Positions 1 through 9,984 of a stretch of DNA of 64,000 bases are shown here, in pieces. Origin of the DNA: an uncultured Lachnospiraceae bacterium (lineage in GTDB: Bacteria > Bacillota > Clostridia > Lachnospirales > Lachnospiraceae); assembly GCA_947172645.1 (NCBI GenBank), contig CAMWBY010000007.1:62001-126000 (forward strand), written 5' to 3'. Each line of letters opens with the position of its first letter. Position 1 is the first letter of the stretch. A model generated the notes under the pieces. The model was not told the DNA's origin, ran no database searches, and was given only the letters and a program-made list of their open reading frames with translations. Both the position numbers and the translations under genes were made by a program.

Positions 1-1
1 A

Positions 2-295
2 GAGCCGAAGAATGCGCTGATTAAACAGTATCAGAAGCTGTTTGAGTTCGACGAGGTGAAACTTGGCGTGGAAGAAGAGGCGGTGGAAGAGATTGCACGC
101 CTTGCTTTCGAGCGCAAGACAGGAGCTAGAGGGCTTAGGTCTATCATGGAAAACGTTATGATGGATATTATGTACGAGATTCCGTCTGACGACAATATAG
201 CAGAATGTGTACTGACTAAGGATGCAGTGGACGGCAAAGAGAAGCCTCGTATCCTCTACCGAAACAGATTATTGCAGGCCGAGAAACGAGCTTGA
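2..295 (+). CDS. clpX: ATP-dependent Clp protease ATP-binding subunit ClpX (3' end)
   Basis: This is the C-terminal 97 residues of ClpX; the gene begins before the window. ClpX is the AAA+ unfoldase that feeds tagged proteins into the ClpP chamber. The small C-terminal AAA+ subdomain is visible, including the KTGARGLRSI motif with the sensor-2 arginine and the family ending near KPRILYR. The frame is open from base 2 to the stop. lon follows after a hairpin terminator, a neighbourhood (clpX-lon-engB) common in Firmicutes. Identity is secure; only the truncation limits it. Confidence 0.95.
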   Translation, partial: EPKNALIKQYQKLFEFDEVKLGVEEEAVEEIARLAFERKTGARGLRSIMENVMMDIMYEIPSDDNIAECVLTKDAVDGKEKPRILYRNRLLQAEKRA

Positions 296-298
296 GTA

Positions 299-330
299 AA
301 ACGTCGCCGAACCATCGGCGGCGTTTGTGA
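299..330 (+). terminator. Hairpin terminator after clpX
   Basis: A 12-bp stem (AAACGTCGCCGA, 299-310, with TCGGCGGCGTTT, 315-326; one G-T pair) closes an ACCA loop, and the 3' arm ends in TTT. The T tract is short, so termination may be partial and some transcripts could continue into lon. Confidence 0.7.
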
Positions 331-377
331 TTTCCGCGGGCAACGAGCCAAGCGGCCAGGGAAAGGAAAACGCGGAA
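329..377. repeat. Intergenic palindromic element, copy 1
   Basis: The segment beginning TTTCCGCGGGCAACGAGCC is nearly identical over 22 nt to one at about 37640 upstream of the endonuclease IV gene. Here it is bounded by an inverted pair TTCCGCG (332-338) and CGCGGAA (371-377). It looks like a short dispersed palindromic repeat in the clpX-lon gap. Function is unknown. Confidence 0.4.
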
Positions 378-415
378 TGAAGTAAGATGGAACCGAACAG
401 AACGGGTGTAAAAAT

Positions 416-2818
416 ATGGAAAGAGAATTAGACAACAATCAGGACTATCAGAATATCAATACGTTCGCCTATCTGGGAGAGGCAGGGAGGGAGGAACTTC
501 CGGCGGTGGCATTGCGCGGTTTGACAATTCTTCCGGGGATGGTGATACATTTTGATTTAAACAGGGCAAAGTCTATCGAGGCAGTCGAACAGGCGATGCT
601 TGGAGACCAGAGGCTTCTTGTAGTGACACAGAAGGATGTGGAGGAAGAAGACCCAGGTTTCGAGGGTATTTACAGCGTGGGAACCGTGGCGGTCATTAAG
701 CAGGTTACGAAGCTGCCGGGCCATACGCTGCGGGTGCTTGTGGAAGGAAAGTCCAGGGCAAGTCTATACGGACTGAACGACGCCTATGATTATCTTGTGG
801 CGAAAGTGTCATATGAAAGCGACGACATGACAGGTATCACGGATTCGTCAAAAGAGGCAATGACCAGGACAGTCAAAGAAGCCTTCGCGGCATACTATAC
901 ATGTTTTCCGAAAGTTGGCAAGGCAGTGGCTGACCAGATTGAAGGGGATATGCCGCTTGGCGAATTGCTGGACTGCATTACGATTAACATGCCTCTTTCA
1001 GTGGCGGATAAGCAGAAGATTCTGGCGGCGTTGTCTGTGCAGGAACGTTTCGAGATACTGACAGGCATCCTCGTGCAGGAAGTGGACGTCATACATATCA
1101 AGAATGACCTTGTCAAGAAAATCCGCGGGCGCATCGACAAGAACCAGAGAGACTATATATTGCGGGAGCAGATGCAATATATTAAGGAAGAATTGGGAGA
1201 GAACAATCTGGATTCGGATGTGGAGCAGTTTCTGGCCGCTGTGGAGAAATTGAAGGCGGGCAAAGAAGTGAAGGAAAAAATCCGTAAAGAGATTGACCGC
1301 TACAAGAATGTGGCGGGGAGTCATTCTGAGGGAGCGGTGGAGCGTGCCTACATTGAAACTTTGTTGGAGATGCCCTGGGACAAGGCGTCCAGGGATAACA
1401 AGAGCCTGGCGCGTGCCGAAAGCATTCTGAATGAACAGCATTACGGTTTAGATAAAGTAAAAGAACGGATTTTAGAATATCTGGCAGTGCGTACACTGTC
1501 CGGTAAAGGCCAGGGGCCGATTATCTGTTTGGTGGGGCCGCCCGGCACCGGTAAGACGTCGGTGGCTAAGAGCGTGGCGGAAGCGTTGAATAAGAAGTAT
1601 GTCAGGATATGCCTTGGCGGCATCCGGGATGAGGCGGAAATCAGAGGGCACCGTAAGACCTATGTGGGCGCCATGCCAGGCAGGATTACCAATGCCATAC
1701 GGCAGGCAGGCGTCAAGAATCCATTGCTTTTGTTGGATGAAATCGACAAGGTGGGTAATGATTATAAGGGGGACCCGAGCGCCGCTCTGCTGGAAGTGCT
1801 TGACGGTGAGCAGAACAGCGCTTTCAGAGACCATTATGTAGAGATTCCCATTGACCTGTCAGAGGTATTGTTCATCGCTACGGCCAACAGCACCGATACG
1901 ATTCCAAAACCACTTTTGGATCGTATGGAAATGATTGAGGTGAACAGCTATACGGCGAATGAGAAGTTTCATATTGCCAGGGAACATTTGGTGGAGAAGC
2001 AGCTTAAGAGAAACGGCGTAGCGGCGGATAAACTTGAGTTCACGGACGAAGCGCTGCGGGGCATGATAAGTTCTTATACGAGAGAGGCCGGTGTGCGCGG
2101 ACTGGAACGCCAGATTGGGGCCGTATGCCGCAAGGTAGCAAAGAAGATTCTGGAGGACGGGCAGAAGAAGACAAAATTGACTGCCAAGGTCATAGTAGAC
2201 GCGGAAAACCTTACGGAGTATTTAGGGAAGCCGAAATATACGCAGGATAAGATTGCCGAACAGGATGAAGTCGGCATTGTCCGCGGATTGGCGTGGACAA
2301 GCGTGGGCGGCGACACTTTGCAGATTGAGGTCAATATCATGCCGGGTGACGGAGAGATTGACCTAACTGGTCAGATGGGCGATGTGATGAAAGAATCCGC
2401 ACGGATTGCCATGAGTTATGTGCGTTCTGTCAGTGAAGAATATGAGATTCCGGAGGAAACTTATACCAAGAAGGATTTCCACATCCATATCCCGGAGGGA
2501 GCGGTGCCAAAAGACGGGCCTTCGGCGGGTATCACTATGGCGACGGCGATTCTGTCGGCGGCGACAGGCATTCCGGTTCGTGCCGACCTGGCGATGACCG
2601 GGGAAGTCACCTTAAGGGGCAGGGTATTGCCGATTGGCGGGCTGAAGGAGAAGATTCTGGCCGCTAAGACGGCGGGGGTTAAGACTGTCCTTATCCCGAA
2701 GGAGAACGAGAAGGATATTGCGGAACTGGACCACGAAGTCACGGATGGGCTGGAGATTCATATGGTAAAGAATATGAAAGAAGTTGCAGGATACGCGATG
2801 AACAGAAAGAAACTTTAG
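416..2818 (+). CDS. lon: ATP-dependent protease La (Lon)
   Basis: This is Lon, the cytoplasmic hexameric AAA+ serine protease that degrades damaged and some regulatory proteins. At 800 residues it has normal length. The order is an N-terminal substrate-binding LON domain (about 28-220), a linker coiled coil, the AAA+ module with Walker [10 protein letters not shown] (374-382) and Walker B LLLLDEID (about 440), then the protease domain. The Ser-Lys catalytic dyad is Ser703 in KDGPSAG and Lys746 in GGLKEK, 43 residues apart as in E. coli Lon. The start is the ATG at 416; its ribosome binding site is poor. engB follows after 59 nt. Confidence 0.97.
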   Translation: MERELDNNQDYQNINTFAYLGEAGREELPAVALRGLTILPGMVIHFDLNRAKSIEAVEQAMLGDQRLLVVTQKDVEEEDPGFEGIYSVGTVAVIKQVTKLPGHTLRVLVEGKSRASLYGLNDAYDYLVAKVSYESDDMTGITDSSKEAMTRTVKEAFAAYYTCFPKVGKAVADQIEGDMPLGELLDCITINMPLSVADKQKILAALSVQERFEILTGILVQEVDVIHIKNDLVKKIRGRIDKNQRDYILREQMQYIKEELGENNLDSDVEQFLAAVEKLKAGKEVKEKIRKEIDRYKNVAGSHSEGAVERAYIETLLEMPWDKASRDNKSLARAESILNEQHYGLDKVKERILEYLAVRTLSGKGQGPIICLVGPPGTGKTSVAKSVAEALNKKYVRICLGGIRDEAEIRGHRKTYVGAMPGRITNAIRQAGVKNPLLLLDEIDKVGNDYKGDPSAALLEVLDGEQNSAFRDHYVEIPIDLSEVLFIATANSTDTIPKPLLDRMEMIEVNSYTANEKFHIAREHLVEKQLKRNGVAADKLEFTDEALRGMISSYTREAGVRGLERQIGAVCRKVAKKILEDGQKKTKLTAKVIVDAENLTEYLGKPKYTQDKIAEQDEVGIVRGLAWTSVGGDTLQIEVNIMPGDGEIDLTGQMGDVMKESARIAMSYVRSVSEEYEIPEETYTKKDFHIHIPEGAVPKDGPSAGITMATAILSAATGIPVRADLAMTGEVTLRGRVLPIGGLKEKILAAKTAGVKTVLIPKENEKDIAELDHEVTDGLEIHMVKNMKEVAGYAMNRKKL

Positions 2819-2877
2819 GGGCTGTGTGATGCGGATGCCTTTATGGGACAATCAAGAAAAGAAATAAGAGGTGAGAG

Positions 2878-3468
2878 ATGGTTATTAAAAATGTGAGTCT
2901 GGAGATGGTGTGCGGCGTCACGAGCAAGATTCCCCAGGGCAGTCTGCCGGAGGTGGCTTTTGCAGGGAAAAGCAATGTGGGGAAATCGTCGCTTATCAAC
3001 GGGCTGATGAACCGTAAATCCCTGGCGCGCACCAGTTCGCAGCCGGGTAAGACCCAGACCATCAATTATTATAATATCAACAATGAAATCTATTTCGTTG
3101 ATTTGCCGGGATACGGTTACGCGACGGCAAATGAGAAGGTGAAGGCCCAGTGGGGGAAGATGATTGAGGATTATCTGCATCAGTCAAAGCAGCTGCGCGC
3201 GGTTTTTCTTCTCGTTGACATCAGGCATGCTCCTTCGGAAAATGACCGGATTATGTATGACTGGATATTGCGGCAGGGGTATGAGCCGATTATTATTGCC
3301 ACAAAACTGGACAAAATCAAGAGAAGCCAGATAGCAAAGCAGGTCAAGACGATACGGGATACGTTTCAGGCGGATAAGGATACGGTTGTCATACCCTACT
3401 CTGCGTTGTCAAAGCAGGGAAGGGAAGAGATATATGAGTTGTTGGATGGAATACTTATGAAGAGCTGA
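2878..3468 (+). CDS. engB: Ribosome biogenesis GTP-binding protein EngB/YsxC
   Basis: This is an essential TrmE-Era-class GTPase acting in late assembly of the 50S ribosomal subunit. At 196 residues it is typical. The G1 loop GKSNVGKS lies at 30-37, the switch I threonine in PGKTQT near 57, G3 DLPGYGYA near 76, and G4 TKLD near 143. The start ATG follows an AGAGGTGAG ribosome binding site. It sits directly after lon, the same order as in Bacillus (lonA-ysxC), so co-transcription with lon is likely. Confidence 0.95.
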   Translation: MVIKNVSLEMVCGVTSKIPQGSLPEVAFAGKSNVGKSSLINGLMNRKSLARTSSQPGKTQTINYYNINNEIYFVDLPGYGYATANEKVKAQWGKMIEDYLHQSKQLRAVFLLVDIRHAPSENDRIMYDWILRQGYEPIIIATKLDKIKRSQIAKQVKTIRDTFQADKDTVVIPYSALSKQGREEIYELLDGILMKS

Positions 3469-3490
3469 CAGCAGAAGTGGAGGAGTATAT

Positions 3491-4795
3491 ATGAAACAAT
3501 CGCACAAAACATATCTTAAGGTAATATTGAATTTATTGACTGCATTGGTCGTACTTTTTTTGTGCATTTTTCTGCTGCCAAAATGTATCTTTTTCTTTAT
3601 GCCCTTTGTCATAGGATGGATTATCTCCATGATTGCCTCGCCTGTGGTACGGTTTTTTGAGGAAAAAATGAAAATACGCCGTAAGGGAGCTTCGGTTATC
3701 GTGATTGTGGCCGTATTGGCAGCGGTTATTTTGTTGGTTTATACTGTGGGTGCGAAACTTGTCCGGGAAAGTATTAATTTTGTCAATGAGCTGCCTATGT
3801 TAGGCGCAAGCATTATGGCGGAATTTAATGAAGTGGGCAATAACCTGGAGGGGCTTTACAACAAGCTGCCCGCGGACGTGCAGTCCACGCTTGACAACGT
3901 GGGGGCTGAGATGGGGAAATATTTCAGCGAAGTTATGGAAGGAGCCGGCACGCCTACTTTTGAGGCGGTGGGCAATATGGCGAAGCAGCTTCCGGACATC
4001 TTCCTGGGCGTCGTGATGTGTATCCTGTCCGCCTATTTCTTTGTGGCTGACAAGAGCTATATGGCGGATTTGGCGAGAAAGTACGTGCCGGATGCGGTCC
4101 GCTACCGGTTTGACTTAATACGCAGAAGCTTCCGCAAAGCGGTGGGCGGTTATTTCAAGGCCCAGTTTAAGATTGAGTGCTGGATATATCTTTTGCTGCT
4201 TATCGGGCTTTTCGTGCTGAAAGTCCGGTATGCGCCTCTGGTGGCGCTTGGCATTGCCTTTCTGGACTTCCTCCCGGTATTCGGCACGGGGACAGTGATG
4301 ATACCCTGGGCCGTAATCGAAATACTGAGCAGGGATTACAAGATGGCGGTAGGGCTTCTCATTATTTGGTGTGTGGGACAGCTTGTGCGGCAGATGATAC
4401 AGCCGAAGATTGTGGGGGACTCCATAGGTGTGGACGCCATTCCGACTCTATTCCTTCTCTTTGTGGGGTATAAAGCAGCCGGGGTGCTCGGCATGATTCT
4501 GGCGGTGCCAATCGGCATAATTGTGGTGAATCTCTATGAGGAAGGCGTTTTTGACACGACAAAACAGAGCGTGGAGATTCTGGTGGCAGGTTTCAATAAA
4601 TTCCGGAGAATCCGTCCGGAAGATACGGCGATTGTGGAAGCCTATGAGGAGGAAGTGGAACAGAGCTACCAGAGGGAACTTGAGACTGTGGAGAAAGAGG
4701 AACGCGAGAAAGAAAATGCGGCGCAGATTCGGATAGAGGAGCCGCTCATTATCAAGAAAATTATTTCCAAGACGATAGACCGCGACGGCAAGTAA
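3491..4795 (+). CDS. AI-2E family transporter-like membrane protein
   Basis: This is a polytopic membrane protein of the AI-2E exporter/PerM superfamily, 434 residues. Two N-terminal helices (about 10-45 and 60-85) are followed by a soluble loop of about 100 residues and a block of helices from about 165 to 355. The family-typical stretch around DFLPVFGTGTVMIPWA and a C-terminal charged tail rich in Glu and Lys (about 375-434) are visible. The start ATG has a GGAGGAG site 6 nt upstream. Members have been linked to autoinducer export, sodium/proton exchange and sporulation (YtvI); the substrate here cannot be told. Confidence 0.8.
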   Translation: MKQSHKTYLKVILNLLTALVVLFLCIFLLPKCIFFFMPFVIGWIISMIASPVVRFFEEKMKIRRKGASVIVIVAVLAAVILLVYTVGAKLVRESINFVNELPMLGASIMAEFNEVGNNLEGLYNKLPADVQSTLDNVGAEMGKYFSEVMEGAGTPTFEAVGNMAKQLPDIFLGVVMCILSAYFFVADKSYMADLARKYVPDAVRYRFDLIRRSFRKAVGGYFKAQFKIECWIYLLLLIGLFVLKVRYAPLVALGIAFLDFLPVFGTGTVMIPWAVIEILSRDYKMAVGLLIIWCVGQLVRQMIQPKIVGDSIGVDAIPTLFLLFVGYKAAGVLGMILAVPIGIIVVNLYEEGVFDTTKQSVEILVAGFNKFRRIRPEDTAIVEAYEEEVEQSYQRELETVEKEEREKENAAQIRIEEPLIIKKIISKTIDRDGK

Positions 4796-4819
4796 AAACA
4801 GAAGAAAGAAGGAACGAAT

Positions 4820-5803
4820 ATGCAGGTTACAGTATATAATTGCAGGCCCTTTGATGAAAAGGAGCTTTTTACGGAATATGCGAAAGAACTGGGGATAGAT
4901 TTGGTATTATGCCAGGATGCGCCGGATATGGACAATGTGTCCCTTTGCAGGGGCAGCCGGTGTGTGGATGTGATTACGTCCAAAATTGACGCCGGGTTGA
5001 TGAGGGCATTCCATGAAAACGGTGTGGAGTATATTACCACCAGGACAATCGGGTATGACCATATCGACCTGGAGGCAGCGAGGGAATATGGGATTAAAGT
5101 AGGCAATGCGCCCTACGGCCCGCATGGGGTGGCAGATTACACGGTGATGCTTATTCTCATGTCCATCCGCAATATGGGGGCTATCCTGGGCAGGACTGCA
5201 TTGCAGGATTATACGCTGTCCGGATTAAACGGCAGGGAATTGAAGGATTTGACTGTGGGAGTCATTGGAACAGGCAGAATTGGCGAGGCGGTGGTCCGCA
5301 GCCTGTCCGGTTTCGGATGCCGTATTCTGGCCTATGACCTCTATGAAAAAGAGGAAGTGAAGCAGTATGCCGGTTATGTATCCCTGGAACAGATATGGAG
5401 GGAGGCGGACGTGATTACGCTGCATACGCCGCTTACGGAGGACAACCATCACTTGATTTGTGCAGATACCATTGAACAGATGAAAGACGGTGTGGTGATT
5501 GTCAACACGGCCAGGGGCGCGCTCATTGATTCCGACGCTTTTATCGAGGCAATAGAAAACGGTAAAATTGGCGCGGCGGGTCTGGATGTTGTAGAAAATG
5601 AGTTCGGACTATACTATTATGACCATAAATCGGATATATTAAAGAATAGGGAACTTGCCCTGCTTAGGAGTTTTCCGAATGTGACAGTATCCCACCATAT
5701 GGCTTTCTATACGAAAAATTATGTGGAAACCGTGGTGAAGGATTCGCTAAGGAGCTGTAAACTGTACATGGAAGGGCAGGAGAACCCGTGGGAGATTAAA
5801 TGA
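4820..5803 (+). CDS. D-isomer specific 2-hydroxyacid dehydrogenase (D-lactate dehydrogenase/VanH-like)
   Basis: This is an NAD-dependent 2-hydroxyacid dehydrogenase of 327 residues, most similar in appearance to fermentative D-lactate dehydrogenases and VanH. It shows the nucleotide-binding GVIGTGRIG motif near 147-155, the substrate/catalytic Arg in NTARGALID (about 232), an acidic residue in the LDVVENEF segment (about 260) and the catalytic His in SHHMAFYT (about 291). It probably reduces pyruvate to D-lactate. A VanZ-like gene follows, but no VanA, VanX or VanRS gene is present, so glycopeptide resistance is not supported. Confidence 0.85.
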   Translation: MQVTVYNCRPFDEKELFTEYAKELGIDLVLCQDAPDMDNVSLCRGSRCVDVITSKIDAGLMRAFHENGVEYITTRTIGYDHIDLEAAREYGIKVGNAPYGPHGVADYTVMLILMSIRNMGAILGRTALQDYTLSGLNGRELKDLTVGVIGTGRIGEAVVRSLSGFGCRILAYDLYEKEEVKQYAGYVSLEQIWREADVITLHTPLTEDNHHLICADTIEQMKDGVVIVNTARGALIDSDAFIEAIENGKIGAAGLDVVENEFGLYYYDHKSDILKNRELALLRSFPNVTVSHHMAFYTKNYVETVVKDSLRSCKLYMEGQENPWEIK

Positions 5804-5829
5804 CAATCGTATGATTAAAAGGAGGATGC

Positions 5830-6381
5830 GTGGTACAAAGAAGAACCCCATCAAAAGTCTTATGGAAGCTCCTTTTTGCAGTCTACATTATTGTAGTTAT
5901 TAAAGTCATTATTTTCAAGTATCCGATGGAACAGCTTCAGGCAATCGCCGCCACATGGCGAAGAAGCGTCATACTGGAAGGGCTTGGGACAGCTAATTTC
6001 GTGCCTTTTAAGACTATTAAAATGTATATAGAATACTCGCATAAGTTAAACAGCGTGGAGAACCTGGCGGGAAATATACTCGTTTTCGTACCTCTTGGTT
6101 TTTTGCTGCCGCTTGTGTCCGATGAGATGAAAAAGTTTTCGGCGGTATTTATCAATTCGTTTACATTTGTGCTGGGTATCGAAGTGTTTCAGCTTTTCAG
6201 CGCGTTCGGCGCTTTTGACGTGGATGACATTATGCTCAACTGTCTGGGGGCGTCCATCGGGTACGGATGTTACCGGGCGGCATGCGCGCTGCGCCGCAGG
6301 AAGAGACAGGGAGAGGATGACGGCAAGGAGAGTGGGGCGAAGCAGGGGCAATGGGAGTGGGATAAAATGGACAGTCCATAG
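5830..6381 (+). CDS. VanZ-like family membrane protein
   Basis: This is a small integral membrane protein (183 residues) of the VanZ-like family. It has an N-terminal helix (about 10-28) and three more helices between about 70 and 155, with the family pattern NLAGNILVFVPLGFLLPL near 78-95. The start is GTG at 5830, chosen because GGAGG lies directly upstream. VanZ of Tn1546 gives low-level teicoplanin resistance; most clostridial homologues are of unknown function. The C-terminal 25 residues are highly charged. It follows the dehydrogenase by 26 nt and is probably co-transcribed. Confidence 0.75.
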   Translation: MVQRRTPSKVLWKLLFAVYIIVVIKVIIFKYPMEQLQAIAATWRRSVILEGLGTANFVPFKTIKMYIEYSHKLNSVENLAGNILVFVPLGFLLPLVSDEMKKFSAVFINSFTFVLGIEVFQLFSAFGAFDVDDIMLNCLGASIGYGCYRAACALRRRKRQGEDDGKESGAKQGQWEWDKMDSP

Positions 6382-6443
6382 GACAATGATAATTGTTTTT
6401 TCAGGGAAAAAGGAATACAATGGATACGGAAGGGGGAATTCGT

Positions 6444-7034
6444 ATGGGTAAGATTCTTAAGAAACTGAAGACAAATATTGTGATTTCCGCGGTGTTATGC
6501 ATCGTGCTTGGCGTGATACTGGTAATCTGGCCGGATATGTCCATGCAGGTTGCGTGCGCCACAATCGGGGTGGTCTTATTGGTCGGCGGCATCGTGCGCC
6601 TGGTAGAGTATTTTGTGGCAAGGGACGGCAGCCTGTACACACAGATGAATTTGATTATGGGCATCGTGATTGCGGTGGTGGGCGTCTGGATTATCTTAAA
6701 ACCTGCCAAGGTTTTGGCGATTATCCCCATTATCGTAGGCATTGTGATTGTGCTGCACGGCTTGAACAATCTGCAGCAGGCAGTTGCGCTGTGCAAAGAC
6801 AAATATGATAAATGGTGGATAGCGCTTGTGCTTGGCCTTCTCACGGTGGGTTTTGGCATCTTGCTGATTTGCCGCCCTTTTGAGGCGCTTGATACGGTTG
6901 TCATGCTGATTGGTATTTTCCTGATTTATGACGGCATATCGGATATCTGGATTGTATCCCGGGTATACCAGACCGCCAAGGCGCTGAGGCAGGAGGCGGA
7001 AGCGCTTGACGTGGAGGCGGAAGAGATTGATTGA
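6444..7034 (+). CDS. DUF308/HdeD-like membrane protein
   Basis: This is a hydrophobic protein of 196 residues with six predicted helices in three hairpin pairs, the pattern of DUF308/HdeD acid-resistance membrane proteins. Short loops containing Arg, such as VRLVEYFVARDG, separate the hairpins. An upstream in-frame start at 6393 exists, but the ATG at 6444 is preferred because AGGGGGAATTCGT gives it a proper ribosome binding site. The C terminus is acidic. No specific function can be assigned; HdeD proteins are linked to acid stress in enterobacteria. Confidence 0.7.
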   Translation: MGKILKKLKTNIVISAVLCIVLGVILVIWPDMSMQVACATIGVVLLVGGIVRLVEYFVARDGSLYTQMNLIMGIVIAVVGVWIILKPAKVLAIIPIIVGIVIVLHGLNNLQQAVALCKDKYDKWWIALVLGLLTVGFGILLICRPFEALDTVVMLIGIFLIYDGISDIWIVSRVYQTAKALRQEAEALDVEAEEID

Positions 7035-7163
7035 TATTTAGGGTTGTATATTTCCGGAAGAAGTAATAGAATAGAAATAGAGTGAAGGATTTTGTACCGA
7101 AACGAACGGACGAAGGCTGTAAGACAAAAAGCCGACTATGGAGACGGAAAGAGGGAGTAAGAT

Positions 7164-7643
7164 ATGATGATTGGGTCGTTAGGAGCATCGGGAGCGGTCA
7201 GTGCGTATGGATACCAACCTTATGTGTATAATACCAATACTGTCAGCGCGGCAAGTTTAAACAAATTGTCTAAGATTTCCGATGACGTATTAGATAAGAA
7301 GATTGATTACAGCGAGCTTACGGACGAGAGTAAGAACATTAATCCGCTGAAGAAGGGACAGACGCTTGATTTCCAGAGTATGCTTGCGATGCAGATGCAG
7401 CGTGGGCAGCACAATGCCGCAAGGGTGATGAGACAGGCAGAAGGAACCCAGGAGACGGGAGAAGAGACAAGACAGGCAGAAGAGGCAGCGACGGCAAGGT
7501 TTGACACGGAGTCTGCACAGGCTGACAGGATGGTTGAGAGCATGGATACGGCGGCTATGGCAGGAGCAGAAGACGGCAGCGGCAATATCAGCTATCAGAT
7601 GCAGCAGGCGCTCAATGCTTACGGGATGTTTATGACGGCGTAA
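7164..7643 (+). CDS. Unknown protein, Gln/Glu/Ala-rich
   Basis: This 159-residue protein is not recognised with a named family. It has a glycine/tyrosine-rich N terminus (MMIGSLGASG, then several Tyr and Asn), a central charged stretch with LDFQSMLAMQMQRGQ, a Glu/Ala/Arg-rich probable coil (about 90-130), and an end resembling YQMQQALNAYGMFM. No signal peptide or membrane segment is seen. The N and C termini look like those of small surface-structure or motility-associated proteins, but this is only an impression. It has its own GAGGGAG ribosome binding site and a strong terminator, so it is probably monocistronic. Confidence 0.6.
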   Translation: MMIGSLGASGAVSAYGYQPYVYNTNTVSAASLNKLSKISDDVLDKKIDYSELTDESKNINPLKKGQTLDFQSMLAMQMQRGQHNAARVMRQAEGTQETGEETRQAEEAATARFDTESAQADRMVESMDTAAMAGAEDGSGNISYQMQQALNAYGMFMTA

Positions 7644-7671
7644 GCGTTGTGGTTTTTGAATAGAAGATATT

Positions 7672-7704
7672 AAAATACAGGAGGATTTTGCTCCTGTATT
7701 TTTT
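7672..7704 (+). terminator. Strong intrinsic terminator
   Basis: A perfect 11-bp stem, AAATACAGGAG (7673-7683) with CTCCTGTATTT (7691-7701), closes a GATTTTG loop and ends in a T run. It terminates the unknown gene at 7164-7643; the A-rich 5' arm also allows use from the other side. Confidence 0.9.
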
Positions 7705-7897
7705 GTGCGCGGGCCCGCATCTATCCTCCCTGTAAGACTTATATTTAGGGCGTCAAAAAGTGTATTTTGTAAGGATGTTTTATATAAAAATCAGTAGGAA
7801 AAATCTTTTTTATATGATATCATATTTCTTGTCTAGGTTTCAAAAGGGATTATATGTGTAAATCATAAATATGCTATGAAGAATGGAGGACACAAAT

Positions 7898-8971
7898 ATG
7901 AAATTTGAATATGGCAGTAGCAGGAAAGGTAATGTGTCGGAGGCGTTAAAAGGGATTGCACAGCCTTCGGCGCTGCTTTTTTCTGTTGCGAACGAGGATA
8001 TGCTTGAGCGTACTGCGAGCGAAATTGAGAAGGCTTTTCCCGGTGTCCCATCGATAGGAGGAGTCGGGCAGGCATATGGCAATAAGGATTTTTTTGATGT
8101 AGGTGTTACCGTCATTGCGATGAAAGACAACATTAAGGTTGCTGCGGACGTCCTGGAAGAGGCGTCTGTCATGCCAATCAAATATATCAGACGGCTTGAG
8201 CATGCCGCAAGCGCGGTGGACGGTGAACGCAGAAGAACAGCGTGCTTCGATATCTGTTCGGCAGGCGTGGACGTCCGCGCTGTCACAACGTTGTCCAATT
8301 ATTTGGGCCCTTTGGGATATGACCTGGCAGGAGGTACGAGCAATTCGGAGTCGGTTGCCTGCAACGGGAAGGTTTACAAGGATGCATGCGCTTTTTTAAT
8401 GTTTAAAAATCTTCATGGAAGAATCAAAGCGTACAAGGAAAATATCTACATACATCCGCAGGGGGATGAAAAGCAGTTTATGGTGACGGAGGCGGAACCC
8501 AAGGAGTACAGAATCCGCACGTTGGAGAATACGTCTGCTGAGAAAGTATATACTTCTGAGTTGGGAATCAGCCGGGATAAGATTACGACGCAGACATTCA
8601 AGAATCCTTTTGGCCATGTCTGCGGCTCCGATACATATATTGTCTCCATAAAGGGCGTTGAAACAGATGGAAGCATCATAACGTTCCGCCCTGCGAACAA
8701 GATGGATTTCCTTACGATATTAGATATGGGCGATTACCGGGAAGTGGTGCGTGATACCATTTCGAGGATTAAGAGCGACCTCGGCAGCGCATCGGCAGTG
8801 CTTTCTGTCAACTGCCTGTTCCGGTATATCATGTTTAACAACGAACACTATTGGGACAGTTATCTTGCGGAGATGTGCAGCAGTTTTTCACATGCAGGAT
8901 TGGTCGGTGTGGGTGAACATTACAATACACAGTTTGTCAATCAGACAATGTGCTGTCTGGCGTTTGAGTAG
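7898..8971 (+). CDS. FIST domain sensory protein
   Basis: This 357-residue soluble protein looks like a FIST_N plus FIST_C protein, a sensory module thought to bind small ligands such as amino acids. The N half carries the Rossmann-like pattern and a glycine-rich [10 protein letters not shown] segment (about 145-155). The C half shows [19 protein letters not shown] and ends with [22 protein letters not shown], the typical FIST_C close. The start is the ATG at 7898 with GGAGGA 7 nt upstream; a codon 15 nt earlier overlaps that site and is unlikely. The chemoreceptor gene begins 14 nt downstream, so the two probably form one signalling unit. Confidence 0.75.
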   Translation: MKFEYGSSRKGNVSEALKGIAQPSALLFSVANEDMLERTASEIEKAFPGVPSIGGVGQAYGNKDFFDVGVTVIAMKDNIKVAADVLEEASVMPIKYIRRLEHAASAVDGERRRTACFDICSAGVDVRAVTTLSNYLGPLGYDLAGGTSNSESVACNGKVYKDACAFLMFKNLHGRIKAYKENIYIHPQGDEKQFMVTEAEPKEYRIRTLENTSAEKVYTSELGISRDKITTQTFKNPFGHVCGSDTYIVSIKGVETDGSIITFRPANKMDFLTILDMGDYREVVRDTISRIKSDLGSASAVLSVNCLFRYIMFNNEHYWDSYLAEMCSSFSHAGLVGVGEHYNTQFVNQTMCCLAFE

Positions 8972-8985
8972 GGAGGTGGAAGGCC

Positions 8986-9966
8986 GTGGCTAAATTGTTT
9001 AGAAATAATGGAAAAAAGGGCAAGGGAAAGGATTCTGCATCTGTCATGGAAGCGAACGAGCAGAAGGGTTTTGATAAACATCCCTTAGATTATGCGTTGT
9101 CGAGCGTATATCATGTTATGAATGAACTGACAGAGGATGTCTTTCTGACGACACAGAAGATGCGGTATGCGACGGAACGGCTTTCATGGCTTAAGGAGGA
9201 AATGACTGGCCCTCAGGGTGAAGTAAGCGCACTTGAGGATGGATTCCAGGATATTACGAGGGCAGCCGACCATTTTGTTGATGTGGAGGCGGAGATTGAT
9301 GCGTCTGTCGCAGAGGCGCAGCAGCAGATGGAAAAGCTGAAACAGGATTCCAATTCTTTGCAGGAAAATTTTAGAAATATGTCCAAAACTTTTGAAATGC
9401 TACAGAATGCTTTGGACGAAATCAGGAATAGCCTGGTAGGCATCAGAGGAGTCGCTGACCAGACAAACCTTCTTTCACTCAACGCGAGCATTGAGGCTGC
9501 AAGAGCCGGGGAGCAGGGGAAAGGATTTGCGGTTGTCGCGGAGCAGGTCGGCAAGTTGGCTAAGCGGAGCCGGAGCATGGTCGAGGGCATTGATGCGAGC
9601 ATTATGGAGGTGGAGCTGCAAAGTAGTGAGATGAATAAGTATATTCAGGCATCTGATGAAGCGGTGCTTCGCAATATCCAGAGTATAGAACAGACAGGCA
9701 GGCATTTCGAAGATGTGAAGAAAAGCGTCTCCGGGACGTTGGGGGTTCGACAGGCCATTGAAAGTGCGCTGGACAAGAACCGCGCATATGTAAAGACTGT
9801 CGAGAAGTCTCTTATGGGGACGGCAGGCGTTTACAGTGATATCATTGACAAGATGGATATTGATGACAGCAAGAAGGGCGTACTGATTGAAACATTCCAA
9901 AATCTTATCGAGCAGGCGATTGCCATGGTGGAGGAGATTCCCCGATTCAATTATGATGCAAATTGA
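8986..9966 (+). CDS. Cytoplasmic methyl-accepting chemotaxis protein
   Basis: This 326-residue protein has no membrane helix. It contains an MCP signalling domain whose hairpin tip reads [20 protein letters not shown] (about 163-182) followed by [15 protein letters not shown], the site that binds CheA and CheW. Helical heptads flank it on both sides, and the N terminus is lysine-rich. The start is GTG at 8986 after AGGGAGGTGG. Because it lacks its own sensor domain, its input probably comes from the FIST protein encoded just upstream. Motility is supported elsewhere in the window by flagellin and csrA. Confidence 0.85.
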   Translation: MAKLFRNNGKKGKGKDSASVMEANEQKGFDKHPLDYALSSVYHVMNELTEDVFLTTQKMRYATERLSWLKEEMTGPQGEVSALEDGFQDITRAADHFVDVEAEIDASVAEAQQQMEKLKQDSNSLQENFRNMSKTFEMLQNALDEIRNSLVGIRGVADQTNLLSLNASIEAARAGEQGKGFAVVAEQVGKLAKRSRSMVEGIDASIMEVELQSSEMNKYIQASDEAVLRNIQSIEQTGRHFEDVKKSVSGTLGVRQAIESALDKNRAYVKTVEKSLMGTAGVYSDIIDKMDIDDSKKGVLIETFQNLIEQAIAMVEEIPRFNYDAN

Positions 9967-9984
9967 TAGAAACCAGGAAACGGT

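Noticed and set aside
4820..6381. VanH-like dehydrogenase next to a VanZ-like gene as a glycopeptide resistance cluster
   Set aside because: No D-Ala-D-Lac ligase, VanX dipeptidase or VanRS regulators are present; both families are common housekeeping members in Clostridia.
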